The position numbers and the translations under genes were made by a program. Below, in pieces: positions 1 to 5,015 of a DNA stretch of 5,015 nucleotides. The notes under the pieces are model-generated. The model worked only from the letters and a program-made list of their open reading frames with translations, made no database searches and was not told the origin of the DNA. Source of the DNA: Planctomycetota bacterium (GTDB taxonomy: Bacteria > Planctomycetota > UBA8108 > UBA1146 > JAJFFE01); the NCBI GenBank assembly GCA_020425835.1, contig JAGQRC010000337.1, forward strand, positions 1 through 5,015, read 5' to 3'. Every line of letters begins with the position of its first letter. The first letter of the stretch is position 1.

Positions 1-331
1 CGCCCCCACGGTAGCCCCGAGAACCGGTCCGGTTCAACGGAACATCGTCGCGAGGGGATTCCGATCGGAATGGGACTCCAAGGTCGAACCCCATCCGCAT
101 GACCTCCTCGGACGGCTCGATCGGCGAGGCGGAGTCCGCAGGACCGAACCGCGGAGGCCGGACACCGCGATCCATCCCATCCGACGAGGCGCAACCGTGT
201 GCATGCGGTTCCGAATGTCGGTCTCCACCGTTCTGGAAGATGTGAGCTCGATCGAGACGGGCTTCGACCCCGATCCCGGCATGGGGCAACAGATTCGACG
301 CGAGGTCGGGTCGCAACCGAAAGGACACGGA
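1..331. other. Upstream non-coding stretch, no supported gene
   Basis: I see no gene here. One plus-strand frame, the frame of the following gene, stays open from base 2 through to that gene. Its translation is Arg/Pro-rich without domain or signal character, and a start at 197 would put 45 unlikely residues in front of a good signal peptide. The minus-strand open frame over 34-393 is Arg/Ser/Pro-rich and looks like a shadow. No convincing -35/-10 pair is visible. The promoter of the next gene probably lies here but cannot be placed by eye. Confidence 0.5.
319..325 (+). promoter_or_regulatory. Ribosome binding site that fixes the start at 332
   Basis: GAAAGGA lies six bases upstream of the ATG at 332-334. 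This Shine-Dalgarno-like match, together with a classic signal peptide starting at that ATG, favours 332 over the in-frame upstream start at 197. Confidence 0.6.
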
Positions 332-2779
332 ATGCAAACGAGAACAGGGTCTCGCCGTCTCTGGGTCATCGCGATCGTCTTGGCTTGTCTCACGCCGTTG
401 GCCGCTCAGGTACCGGAGTACGAGGTGACACTGATCGAGTTCGACGGACCCGGACTGCCCCCCTTCAACGTGGTCCCGACCGCCATCAACGAGGCGGGCG
501 TCGTGGTGGGTTGGGCGCAGTTCTCGCTGCCGACGTTCCGCACGCGTGCTTGGGTCTGGACGGCAACCGGGGGGATGCAGTTGCTCCCACTCCTGCCGGA
601 GGACACAGCGGCGTACGACATCAATGCGAGCGGGGTCATCGTCGGTGGCGACGGTTTCGAGTTCGGCCCGGGGTGGGTGTTCGAGAACGGACAGTTCAGT
701 TCGATCGGGACGCTCGGGAGCGATCCGGCGAGCGTCGCGACCGGTGTCAATGATGGGGGACAGGTGTGCGGAACGTCGGTCGCATCGACGATCGCCGCTG
801 CGAGTCAGGCCGTACGGTTCGACTCCAGCCTCGGTCTCGCGAGCCTGACCCCATCGCTCGCGGTCGAGAGCGGCGCCGAGGCGATCAACAACGTCGGACA
901 GATCGTCGGCGCTGCGGGGAACCAAGCGTTTCGCTGGAGTCCCGGGGTCGGCGTCGAGTTCCTGGGTCCCCTCCCCCCCGGCTTCGACTTCTCGTTCGCC
1001 AAGGACGTGAACGACAGCGGCCAGGTGACGGGGAATCTGAGCGCCGTCGGAACGAGCAATCACCGCGCGTTCCTCTACACCGACGCGACGGGAGTGATGG
1101 TGCTTCCGACGCCCGGCGGCGACGCCTTCGCATGGGGAATGAACAACGAGGGTCATGTCGTCGGCGTGTCGGATGTCCCGAACACATCGTGGATCTGGAC
1201 GCCGCAGCAAGGCGTTCGGGATCTCAGCACGCTGATCGACCCTGCTCTGGGAATGCCGCTGTTGTTGGCGACGGACATCAACGACATGGGAATGATCATC
1301 GCGCGAGGCACCGATGTCCTCGCTCCGGGAGGCACGTACGTCCCCCGCGTCGCGGTGCTCACTCCGACGGGAGCGGGCTCGATCGCCGGGCCGCAGGGAC
1401 TGGTCTGCACGACGGGACCCGACACCGTCTCCCTGTCGTGGTCGGTCCCCGAACCCTACGACACCGTGCACGTCGTTCGCGACGGGGAGACGATTGCTGT
1501 TCTCGATCCCTCGGAGACGACTTTCACCGATGATGCGGCGCCGCTCGGTCCACACACCTATCGCGTACGGGGGGAGTACGTCGGTAGCACCGATGTGAGC
1601 GACGCGGCCTTCTGCTCGATCGAGCTCGACGGGCTCCATCCGGCGCCGGAGTCCCTCACGTGCACATCCAGCGGCGCGACCGTCGATCTCACCTGGAGCG
1701 CGCCCGTGCCGTACGAGGTCGTTTCGGTTCTCCGCAACGGGATCGTCGTGGCCGAGCTCTCCGCGGGCGAGACTGGCTACTCCGACTCCGGTCTGACCGC
1801 GGGGCTCTACGAGTATCGAGTCCTGGGCGAGATCGCGGGGGTCGGTTCAGCGGCGGCGGTTTGCCAGGTGCTGGTCGGTGACGCGGACTCGATCCTCGTC
1901 TACGCGCCGCCGGGTGTCTCGGGAGTCGACGGTGTCGTCGATGAGCTGACCATGGCGGGCCTGGCCTTCGTGGAGGTGAGCGACCTCGACGTCGTGGACC
2001 TCTCGTCGTTCACGGCCATGTTCGCCGTATTCGGAATGTACCCGCTGGGCGGACCACTCACCTACGCCGAAGGAGAGACGATCGCGGCTTTCGTTCTCGG
2101 CGGCGGCGCGCTCTACATCGAAGGTGGTGACATCTGGGCTACGAGCGCCGTGAACCCGTTCCATCTGATCGACGGCGTGTACGCATCGTACGCCGGAGGG
2201 AGCTTCGACACGATCGAGATCGAGGGACAGGATGCCGGCACCGCACTCGACCTGAGCCCCTTCGGAGTCGTGGCGTACGGCGGACCGGATCACAGCATGG
2301 ACTGGCTCGGGCCGGACTCACCCCTGGCCCACTCCCTGTGGAAGCGCACGGTGAACGATGTCGACGTCGGGATGTACTACGCACCGCCGGGGCAGGGGCC
2401 GATCATCGAGTGCTCGTTCCAGCTCGGAGGCATCAGCGATCCGGGCGTACGCTCTGCGGTCTTCTCCGCCTACCTCTCGGCGCTCGGCATCGACATCCCG
2501 ACCGAGCCGCCGTTCCGGCGAGGCGATGCGAACGGGGACGCCCAAGTCGACGTCGGTGACGCCATCGTTCTGCTCGCCTTCCTCTTCCAGTTCGGTGCAA
2601 ACCTCCCCTGCGATGACGCGGCGGACGTCAACGACGACGGCGGCCTCACGATCGCAGATCCCGTGTCCCTCCTCGCGAGTCTCTTCGCCGGGAGTGCGCC
2701 GCCACCTCCGCCGTATCCCGACTGCGGTGCAGACCGAACGGTGGACACTCTGACTTGTCTCGCCGGCTCCTGTCCTTGA
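332..2779 (+). CDS. Secreted multidomain HAF-repeat / FN3-like / dockerin-like protein
   Basis: 815 residues, probably exported and attached outside the cell; substrate unknown. Residues 1-25 form a signal peptide: basic MQTRTGSRR, a hydrophobic core, likely cleavage after LAA. Residues 51 to about 345 hold seven HAF-type repeats (x-I/V/M-N-x-x-G-x-V/I) starting near 51, 96, 138, 184, 225, 269 and 315. The period is about 44, which fits a beta-propeller. Two fibronectin-III-like modules follow at about 352-430 and 435-513, framed by Cys359/Cys428 and Cys444/Cys511. Residues about 520-721 resemble a class I glutamine-amidotransferase-like fold, with a Gly-rich strand-turn ending EGGDIW (597-602) but no evident catalytic Cys. 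Residues 732-776 carry two dockerin-like calcium loops, then a Pro-rich segment and a Cys-containing tail. No catalytic site is evident, so a binding or structural role is more likely than an enzyme. The gene ends in TGA and converges on the minus-strand propeller gene. The CDS and export are well supported; function is not. Confidence 0.9.
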   Translation: MQTRTGSRRLWVIAIVLACLTPLAAQVPEYEVTLIEFDGPGLPPFNVVPTAINEAGVVVGWAQFSLPTFRTRAWVWTATGGMQLLPLLPEDTAAYDINASGVIVGGDGFEFGPGWVFENGQFSSIGTLGSDPASVATGVNDGGQVCGTSVASTIAAASQAVRFDSSLGLASLTPSLAVESGAEAINNVGQIVGAAGNQAFRWSPGVGVEFLGPLPPGFDFSFAKDVNDSGQVTGNLSAVGTSNHRAFLYTDATGVMVLPTPGGDAFAWGMNNEGHVVGVSDVPNTSWIWTPQQGVRDLSTLIDPALGMPLLLATDINDMGMIIARGTDVLAPGGTYVPRVAVLTPTGAGSIAGPQGLVCTTGPDTVSLSWSVPEPYDTVHVVRDGETIAVLDPSETTFTDDAAPLGPHTYRVRGEYVGSTDVSDAAFCSIELDGLHPAPESLTCTSSGATVDLTWSAPVPYEVVSVLRNGIVVAELSAGETGYSDSGLTAGLYEYRVLGEIAGVGSAAAVCQVLVGDADSILVYAPPGVSGVDGVVDELTMAGLAFVEVSDLDVVDLSSFTAMFAVFGMYPLGGPLTYAEGETIAAFVLGGGALYIEGGDIWATSAVNPFHLIDGVYASYAGGSFDTIEIEGQDAGTALDLSPFGVVAYGGPDHSMDWLGPDSPLAHSLWKRTVNDVDVGMYYAPPGQGPIIECSFQLGGISDPGVRSAVFSAYLSALGIDIPTEPPFRRGDANGDAQVDVGDAIVLLAFLFQFGANLPCDDAADVNDDGGLTIADPVSLLASLFAGSAPPPPPYPDCGADRTVDTLTCLAGSCP
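482..1372 (+). repeat. Seven HAF-type protein repeats (about 44 residues each)
   Basis: The encoded repeats share an Asn-x-x-Gly turn: AINEAGVVVG (51), DINASGVIVG (96), GVNDGGQVCG (138), AINNVGQIVG (184), DVNDSGQVTG (225), GMNNEGHVVG (269) and DINDMGMIIA (315). Between them come aromatic strands such as RAWVW, QAFRW and RAFLY. Spacings are 45, 42, 46, 41, 44 and 46 residues. The seventh is the most diverged: it ends in Ala instead of Gly and may close the ring. The match to the HAF family (probable extracellular repeat) is by pattern. A seven-bladed propeller is inferred from number and period. Confidence 0.75.
2525..2776 (+). other. Dockerin-like calcium-loop pair with Cys-containing C-terminal tail
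   Basis: Loop 1 starts at Asp732 with the 1-3-5-9-12 pattern D732, N734, D736, D740, D743, followed by the helix AIVLLAFLF. Loop 2 has D765, N767, D769, T773, D776 and the helix PVSLLASLF. This is the dockerin/EF-hand calcium loop arrangement. Cys760 sits between the loops, and Cys798, Cys809 and Cys814 lie in the tail after a run of five prolines (790-794). Canonical dockerins bind cohesins in cellulosomes, but no cohesin is seen here. In Planctomycetota-like secreted proteins this terminal module is better viewed as an unassigned anchoring or sorting domain. That role is an inference. Confidence 0.75.
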
Positions 2780-2850
2780 CGCATGGATCCCCGTTGATGG
2801 CGCTCGCAAGGTCGAGTCACGATTTCGGCCACGACGATACCCGCGACCGA

Positions 2851-2869
2851 CTACCGATCTCTGCGGTAG
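2851..2869 (+). terminator. Possible terminator hairpin downstream of the HAF-repeat gene
   Basis: CTACCG and CGGTAG form a perfect 6-bp stem around a 7-base loop, 71 bases after the stop at 2779. No T-tract follows on the plus strand, so this is a weak terminator candidate. Confidence 0.25.
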
Positions 2870-2907
2870 CTGGCTCGTCGTTCCGGTTCTGTCCGAAGTC
2901 GCCGAGA

Positions 2908-2959
2908 CGCTTCGAGTGAACGGCCTCTGCAAGTCCGATCTCCGCCCTCGCTCGAAGCG
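2908..2959. terminator. Long inverted repeat in the convergent gap, possible bidirectional terminator
   Basis: Bases 2908-2919 pair with 2948-2959 over 12 positions: nine perfect pairs (CGCTTCGAG with CTCGAAGCG), then one G-T wobble, then two more pairs. The loop is 28 bases. It is the longest stem in the gap, and its place between convergent genes suits a shared terminator. No T-run flanks it. A structured small RNA or a protein-binding site is also possible. Confidence 0.35.
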
Positions 2960-2988
2960 GCGGTGATCGCGCGATCCGCAAGTCGTCG

Positions 2989-3009
2989 CCGACAAAACGG
3001 GCTTGTCGG
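2989..3009. terminator. Perfect 7-bp hairpin, possible terminator
   Basis: CCGACAA and TTGTCGG pair perfectly around the 7-base loop AACGGGC. It lies 48 bases beyond the stop codon of the minus-strand propeller gene and 210 bases beyond the plus-strand stop. No T-tract follows in either direction. Confidence 0.3.
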
Positions 3010-3036
3010 ACACGTCCCCGGACACACGAGGGGAGG

Positions 3037-3055
3037 GAGCGGCATTGAACCGCTC
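3037..3055 (-). terminator. Hairpin abutting the stop codon of the propeller gene
   Basis: GAGCGG and CCGCTC form a perfect 6-bp stem with a 7-base loop. The stem begins one base past the TGA at 3057-3059 on the minus strand. This placement suits transcript termination or 3'-end protection, but there is no T-run. Confidence 0.35.
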
Positions 3056-3056
3056 G

Positions 3057-3920
3057 TCAGCGGCGACCTTGTCCCGCTCCCTCCCCCTTCTTCTTGCGCC
3101 ACCGGCTGACCGAGTCGATCGTGGCGAAGAGGGTCACCTTACCGTCGGCTTCGAGCCGCCGGACGATCATGTCGCGGTTCTTCATGCGGCCGTTCTCCTT
3201 GATGTAGAGGCGACCCTTCGAGTCGAAGGCGAGTCCCGAGGGGTATTGGAGGCCCTTGGCGATGACCTCGCGCTTCTCGCCGTCGAGGCGGACGACTTCG
3301 CCCCGACTCCAGTCGCTGACGTAGAGCCGCCCCCGCGCGTCCTGCGCGACGCCGAAGATCTCCTCGAATCCGTCGGCGAGAATCGTGACCTCGCCCTTCG
3401 GCGTCACCCGGAGCACCTGCTTCGCACGTCCGAGGATCAGGGCTCCGTCCTTCGCGCGCCAGGCCGCTCCGGCCGAGCTACCGCAGTCCGCGACCTTCAC
3501 CGGCTTCTCGACGCCCTTGGCCAGGTGTAGCGTCTGAGTCGCGGCGATCAGGAAGAGTCCGCCCTTGCCGTCGGGGATGAGCGTCTCCAGCGTGAAGTCG
3601 TCAGGAGCCTCCCACTCGAGGTCTTGGGTCGCGCCGCCCGGGCCGACCTTCGTGATGATGTTCTTGCCTCAGCCACTCGGCAGCCAGAGCGTGCCCGTCT
3701 CGTCGAAAGCGAGGTGATGGGTGTGTCGGCAGCTCTTGGCATCGGTGATGCCGACGAGGTGAACCCGCGACCGTCCCTCCGCGTCGATCGACCAGACCTG
3801 CCCGTCTTCCGCATCGACCACGAAAATCTGGTCCTTGGCATCGATCGCGATGCCGTTCGCATCGTGACCGAAGGCGGGGGACACCAGGAGGGCGAACAGA
3901 ATGAGAGAGAGTCTTCGCAT
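3057..3920 (-). pseudogene. Secreted six-bladed NHL/SMP-30-like propeller, interrupted by one in-frame TGA
   Basis: 287 codons read from ATG 3918-3920 to TGA 3057-3059, with a single internal TGA at codon 84 (3669-3671). Frame and protein character continue past it. Residues 1-18 are a signal peptide (MRRLSLILFALLVSPAFG) with likely cleavage before His19. Six NHL/SMP-30-like blades of about 40 residues follow: about 19-53, 66-98, 103-138, 144-183, 185-222 and 224-265. Typical cores are GIAIDAKDQIFVVD, GVAQDARGRLYVSD and GLAFDSKGRLYI. Such periplasmic or extracellular propellers bind ligands or partners; some relatives are lactonases or gluconolactonase-like. No full metal site of that kind can be assigned here, although blade 2 starts with C64-R-H-T-H-H. 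The tail (271-287) is strongly basic. Without readthrough the products would be an 83-residue signal-bearing fragment and at best a 147-residue internal fragment from GTG 3498-3500, which has no signal peptide. A nonsense mutation or sequence error is most likely; recoding is possible. Confidence 0.8.
3669..3671 (-). other. In-frame TGA at codon 84 of the propeller gene
   Basis: The minus strand reads ...L-W-L-P-S-G, TGA, G-K-N-I-I-T-K... in one frame, with no frameshift needed. The TGA falls in the turn between two beta-strands of blade 2. Equivalent turns in blades 4 and 6 read G164-R-A-K-Q and G244-R-M-K-N, which suggests that codon 84 was Arg (CGA). All three genes in the window end in TGA, so a genome-wide UGA-to-amino-acid code is unlikely. 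Confidence 0.85.
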
Positions 3921-3924
3921 GGGT

Positions 3925-3931
3925 TCCTTCC
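3925..3931 (-). promoter_or_regulatory. Ribosome binding site of the propeller gene
   Basis: On the minus strand GGAAGGA ends four bases before the ATG at 3918-3920. Together with the signal peptide it supports this start over the upstream in-frame start at 4029-4031, which would add 37 residues ahead of the signal peptide. Confidence 0.6.
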
Positions 3932-4238
3932 GAGCGGCCCCTGGGACCACGCTCGATGTTCGCGAGTCGATCTGGGGCCGGAGCCGGCACCCGTGGAGAT
4001 CGAGGACTATCGCTACGCTGCCGGCACCCACCCCACAGCATCATCGACCCATTCCCGGGACGGGCAACCGACGGTTTCAGGATCCGAGTCCCCGATGGAT
4101 GGGGGATGGAGAACCGCGCATGAGCTCGTGGTGCGAGTGCGAGTCGTCGACTCGGTCGGGCGTCGGGTGGCAGCGCGTCGGGTGAAGCACAGGGGGCCGA
4201 CTGGATACGTCGAGTATCGCCGGCCCCGCTGGCCGCCG

Positions 4239-4269
4239 GAAACTCGGGTTCTCGGTCGGAACGAGTTTC
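4239..4269 (-). terminator. Strong stem-loop two bases after the stop of the carboxypeptidase-regulatory-like gene
   Basis: Arms 4239-4246 and 4262-4269 (GAAACTCG / CGAGTTTC) pair perfectly over 8 bp. An inner TTC/GAA stem (4249-4251 with 4259-4261) can stack after a two-base bulge, leaving a 7-base loop. On the minus strand the stem begins two bases past the TGA at 4272-4274. No T-run follows, so it may be a U-less terminator or a 3'-end stabiliser. The outer stem is unusually AT-containing for this window. Confidence 0.45.
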
Positions 4270-4271
4270 TG

Positions 4272-5015
4272 TCACAGCGGTCGAAGACGCACTTCCCGGA
4301 TAGACATCGTCTCGTGTCGGAGTTGCACCGTCGAGGTTCCCACTTGCCCCGAGTCCGTCTGGAGAGTGTCTGCCTGGAGAGTTGCACGGATGACGACTTC
4401 TCGAGCCGGGAGCCCTTCGACCTCCGCTTCGCCTCGGTCGTCCAGGACGACTTCTCCGTTCGGGTTCCGAGGGGTGGGCCGCGCTCGGATCACCTGACCG
4501 TCGGGAAGTTGGAAGGTGATCCGGGCACCCCCGAGCGCCGCGCCTCGGTGATCGAGCACTCGGAGTCGGACCGTTCGCGTCGGGTAGAGCTGGAACTCCA
4601 CGCGCTGCTCGCCCTCCGCGTAATCGTCGACCACCCATTCGGGATAGTACCCGACCGCCGACATGCGAATCGTCCAACGCCCCGGCTCGAGTCCCGCCAG
4701 CTCGTAGTGGCCCCTCGGCGCCGTCAGTTCGTGGCTGGTCGAGCCACCGCCCGACTCTCGGACCGCGGTGAGGGTGACCCGCTCGAGGGGCGCACCGGAA
4801 ATCGCATCGACGACGCGGCCCTCGAAGTGGGTGCGACGGGGCGGGCGATCATCGAAACAGATGACGACGTCCGTCTCTCCCGCCTCCACGGTGGCGACCT
4901 GAGGTGGGGATCCCGCCTCGGGGACCTGGGCGGTCACCGTGTACGTTCCCGCGAAGAGCCCAGAGAACTGGAACCGACCGTGACGATCCGTGAGCGTCGT
5001 GTTCATTCGAGCGAG
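4272..5015 (-). CDS. Carboxypeptidase-regulatory-like (beta-sandwich) domain protein, 5' end outside window
   Basis: The C-terminal 247 residues are visible; the frame is still open at the window edge, so the N-terminus is missing. Numbering here starts from the first in-window Met (5004-5006), which is probably internal: it falls in the middle of a domain, and the codons before it read L-A-R. Residues 1 to about 50 are the latter part of one carboxypeptidase-regulatory-like module, recognised by T-D-x-x-G-x-F-x-F-x-G-L-x-x-G-x-Y-x-V. Residues about 59-141 form a second, with GRVVDAISGAPLERVTL and then GHYELAGLEPGRWTIRMSA. Residues about 144-244 form a third, more diverged module (TVRLRVLDHRGAALGGARITF). 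These domains are extracellular or periplasmic beta-sandwich folds used in adhesion, in surface assembly or as accessory modules of larger proteins. No enzyme domain is visible in this part. It is followed at once by a stem-loop, and the next gene on the strand starts 351 bases on, so a shared operon is doubtful. Confidence 0.8.
   Translation of the reverse strand, partial: LARMNTTLTDRHGRFQFSGLFAGTYTVTAQVPEAGSPPQVATVEAGETDVVICFDDRPPRRTHFEGRVVDAISGAPLERVTLTAVRESGGGSTSHELTAPRGHYELAGLEPGRWTIRMSAVGYYPEWVVDDYAEGEQRVEFQLYPTRTVRLRVLDHRGAALGGARITFQLPDGQVIRARPTPRNPNGEVVLDDRGEAEVEGLPAREVVIRATLQADTLQTDSGQVGTSTVQLRHETMSIREVRLRPL

Larger units (their letters stand above)
2780..3056. other. Convergent intergenic region with several stem-loops
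   Basis: This 277-base gap lies between two converging genes. No open frame here looks coding. It contains four inverted repeats (2851-2869, 2908-2959, 2989-3009, 3037-3055) and a perfect 12-base palindrome, GATCGCGCGATC, at 2965-2976. None is followed by a clear T-run on either strand, so classical intrinsic termination is uncertain. Confidence 0.5.
3921..4271. other. Intergenic gap between the two minus-strand genes
   Basis: This 351-base stretch has no supported gene. Open frames on both strands are Arg/Ser/Pro-rich shadows. It contains a strong hairpin behind the upstream gene (4239-4269), a second GC-rich inverted repeat (4220-4224 with 4235-4239), a small perfect hairpin at 4140-4154 (CGAGTC-GTC-GACTCG), two copies of GCGTCGGGTG 15 bases apart (4160-4169, 4175-4184), and two copies of GCCGGCACCC 37 bases apart (3983-3992, 4020-4029). 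The promoter of the propeller gene should lie here, but no clear -35/-10 pair is visible. Confidence 0.5.

Noticed and set aside
197..331. An N-terminal extension of the first gene from the ATG at 197
   Set aside because: It would bury the signal peptide 45 residues in. The ATG at 332 has a good ribosome binding site and begins a standard signal peptide.
377..388. A lipobox-like V-L-A-C in the signal peptide of the first gene (Cys19)
   Set aside because: Leu is poor at the -2 position. The core continues past the Cys to a better type I site after LAA at residue 25.
766..1533. A 255-codon plus-strand open frame inside the HAF-repeat gene
   Set aside because: It is an Arg-rich shadow in another frame of a gene with clear repeats.
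2965..2976. The 12-base palindrome GATCGCGCGATC as a regulatory site
   Set aside because: GATC/CGCG-type palindromes arise easily in this base composition. It has no second copy in the window and no promoter beside it.
2318..3025. A 235-codon minus-strand open frame opposite the dockerin-like end of the first gene
   Set aside because: It is Arg/Ser/Thr-rich, has no recognisable motif, and lies antisense to a clear calcium-loop module.
3003..3530. A 175-codon plus-strand open frame opposite the propeller gene
   Set aside because: It looks more natural than most shadows (many Leu, Asp, Val), but the opposite strand has four propeller blades with correct spacing. This is the usual antisense mirror of such a sequence.
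3669..3671. Genome-wide reassignment of UGA to an amino acid
   Set aside because: All three genes in the window end in TGA at sensible domain ends, so UGA works as a stop here.
3601..4677. A 358-codon open frame on the minus strand spanning parts of two genes and the gap
   Set aside because: The translation is dominated by Arg, Pro, Ser and Gly with no domain pattern. It overlaps better-supported frames at both ends and is typical of antiframe openness in GC-rich DNA.
1..5015. tRNA, rRNA, CRISPR array, insertion sequence, or defence or phage genes
   Set aside because: I found no cloverleaf-like T-arm, no spaced direct repeats, no terminal inverted repeats with a transposase, and no defence-type domains on either strand.

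Overview
The window is GC-rich and holds three protein genes. All three look like exported or surface proteins built from beta-rich modules. The best clue to the organism is the C-terminus of the first gene. It has a dockerin-like pair of calcium-loop motifs, then a proline-rich stretch and a short Cys-containing tail. I associate this combination with large secreted proteins of Planctomycetota and related environmental bacteria. This assignment is by pattern recognition, not by a search.

Layout: 1-331 is upstream sequence with no gene I can support. 332-2779 (+) encodes an 815-residue secreted multidomain protein: signal peptide, seven HAF-type repeats (probably a beta-propeller), two fibronectin-III-like modules each framed by a Cys pair, a glutamine-amidotransferase-like alpha/beta module, and the dockerin-like C-terminus. 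2780-3056 is a convergent intergenic region rich in stem-loops. 3057-3920 (-) encodes a secreted six-bladed NHL/SMP-30-like propeller of 287 codons, interrupted by one in-frame TGA at codon 84. 3921-4271 is a non-coding gap with a strong hairpin just behind the next gene. 4272-5015 (-) is the 3' part of a protein made of carboxypeptidase-regulatory-like beta-sandwich domains, and it runs off the right edge of the window.

Nothing shows that the three genes share a pathway. The first gene converges on the other two. The two minus-strand genes lie 351 bp apart with a hairpin between them, so they are probably separate transcripts. There are no RNA genes, insertion sequences, CRISPR arrays or recognisable defence or phage genes.

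The observation most worth following is the TGA in the propeller gene. The reading frame is intact for 203 codons beyond it. Aligning the gene's own blades suggests that the lost residue was arginine (CGA to TGA), because blades 4 and 6 carry a Gly-Arg-x-Lys turn at the matching place, 81 and 161 residues later. A nonsense mutation or sequence error is the simplest reading. UGA recoding is a weaker alternative that can be tested.
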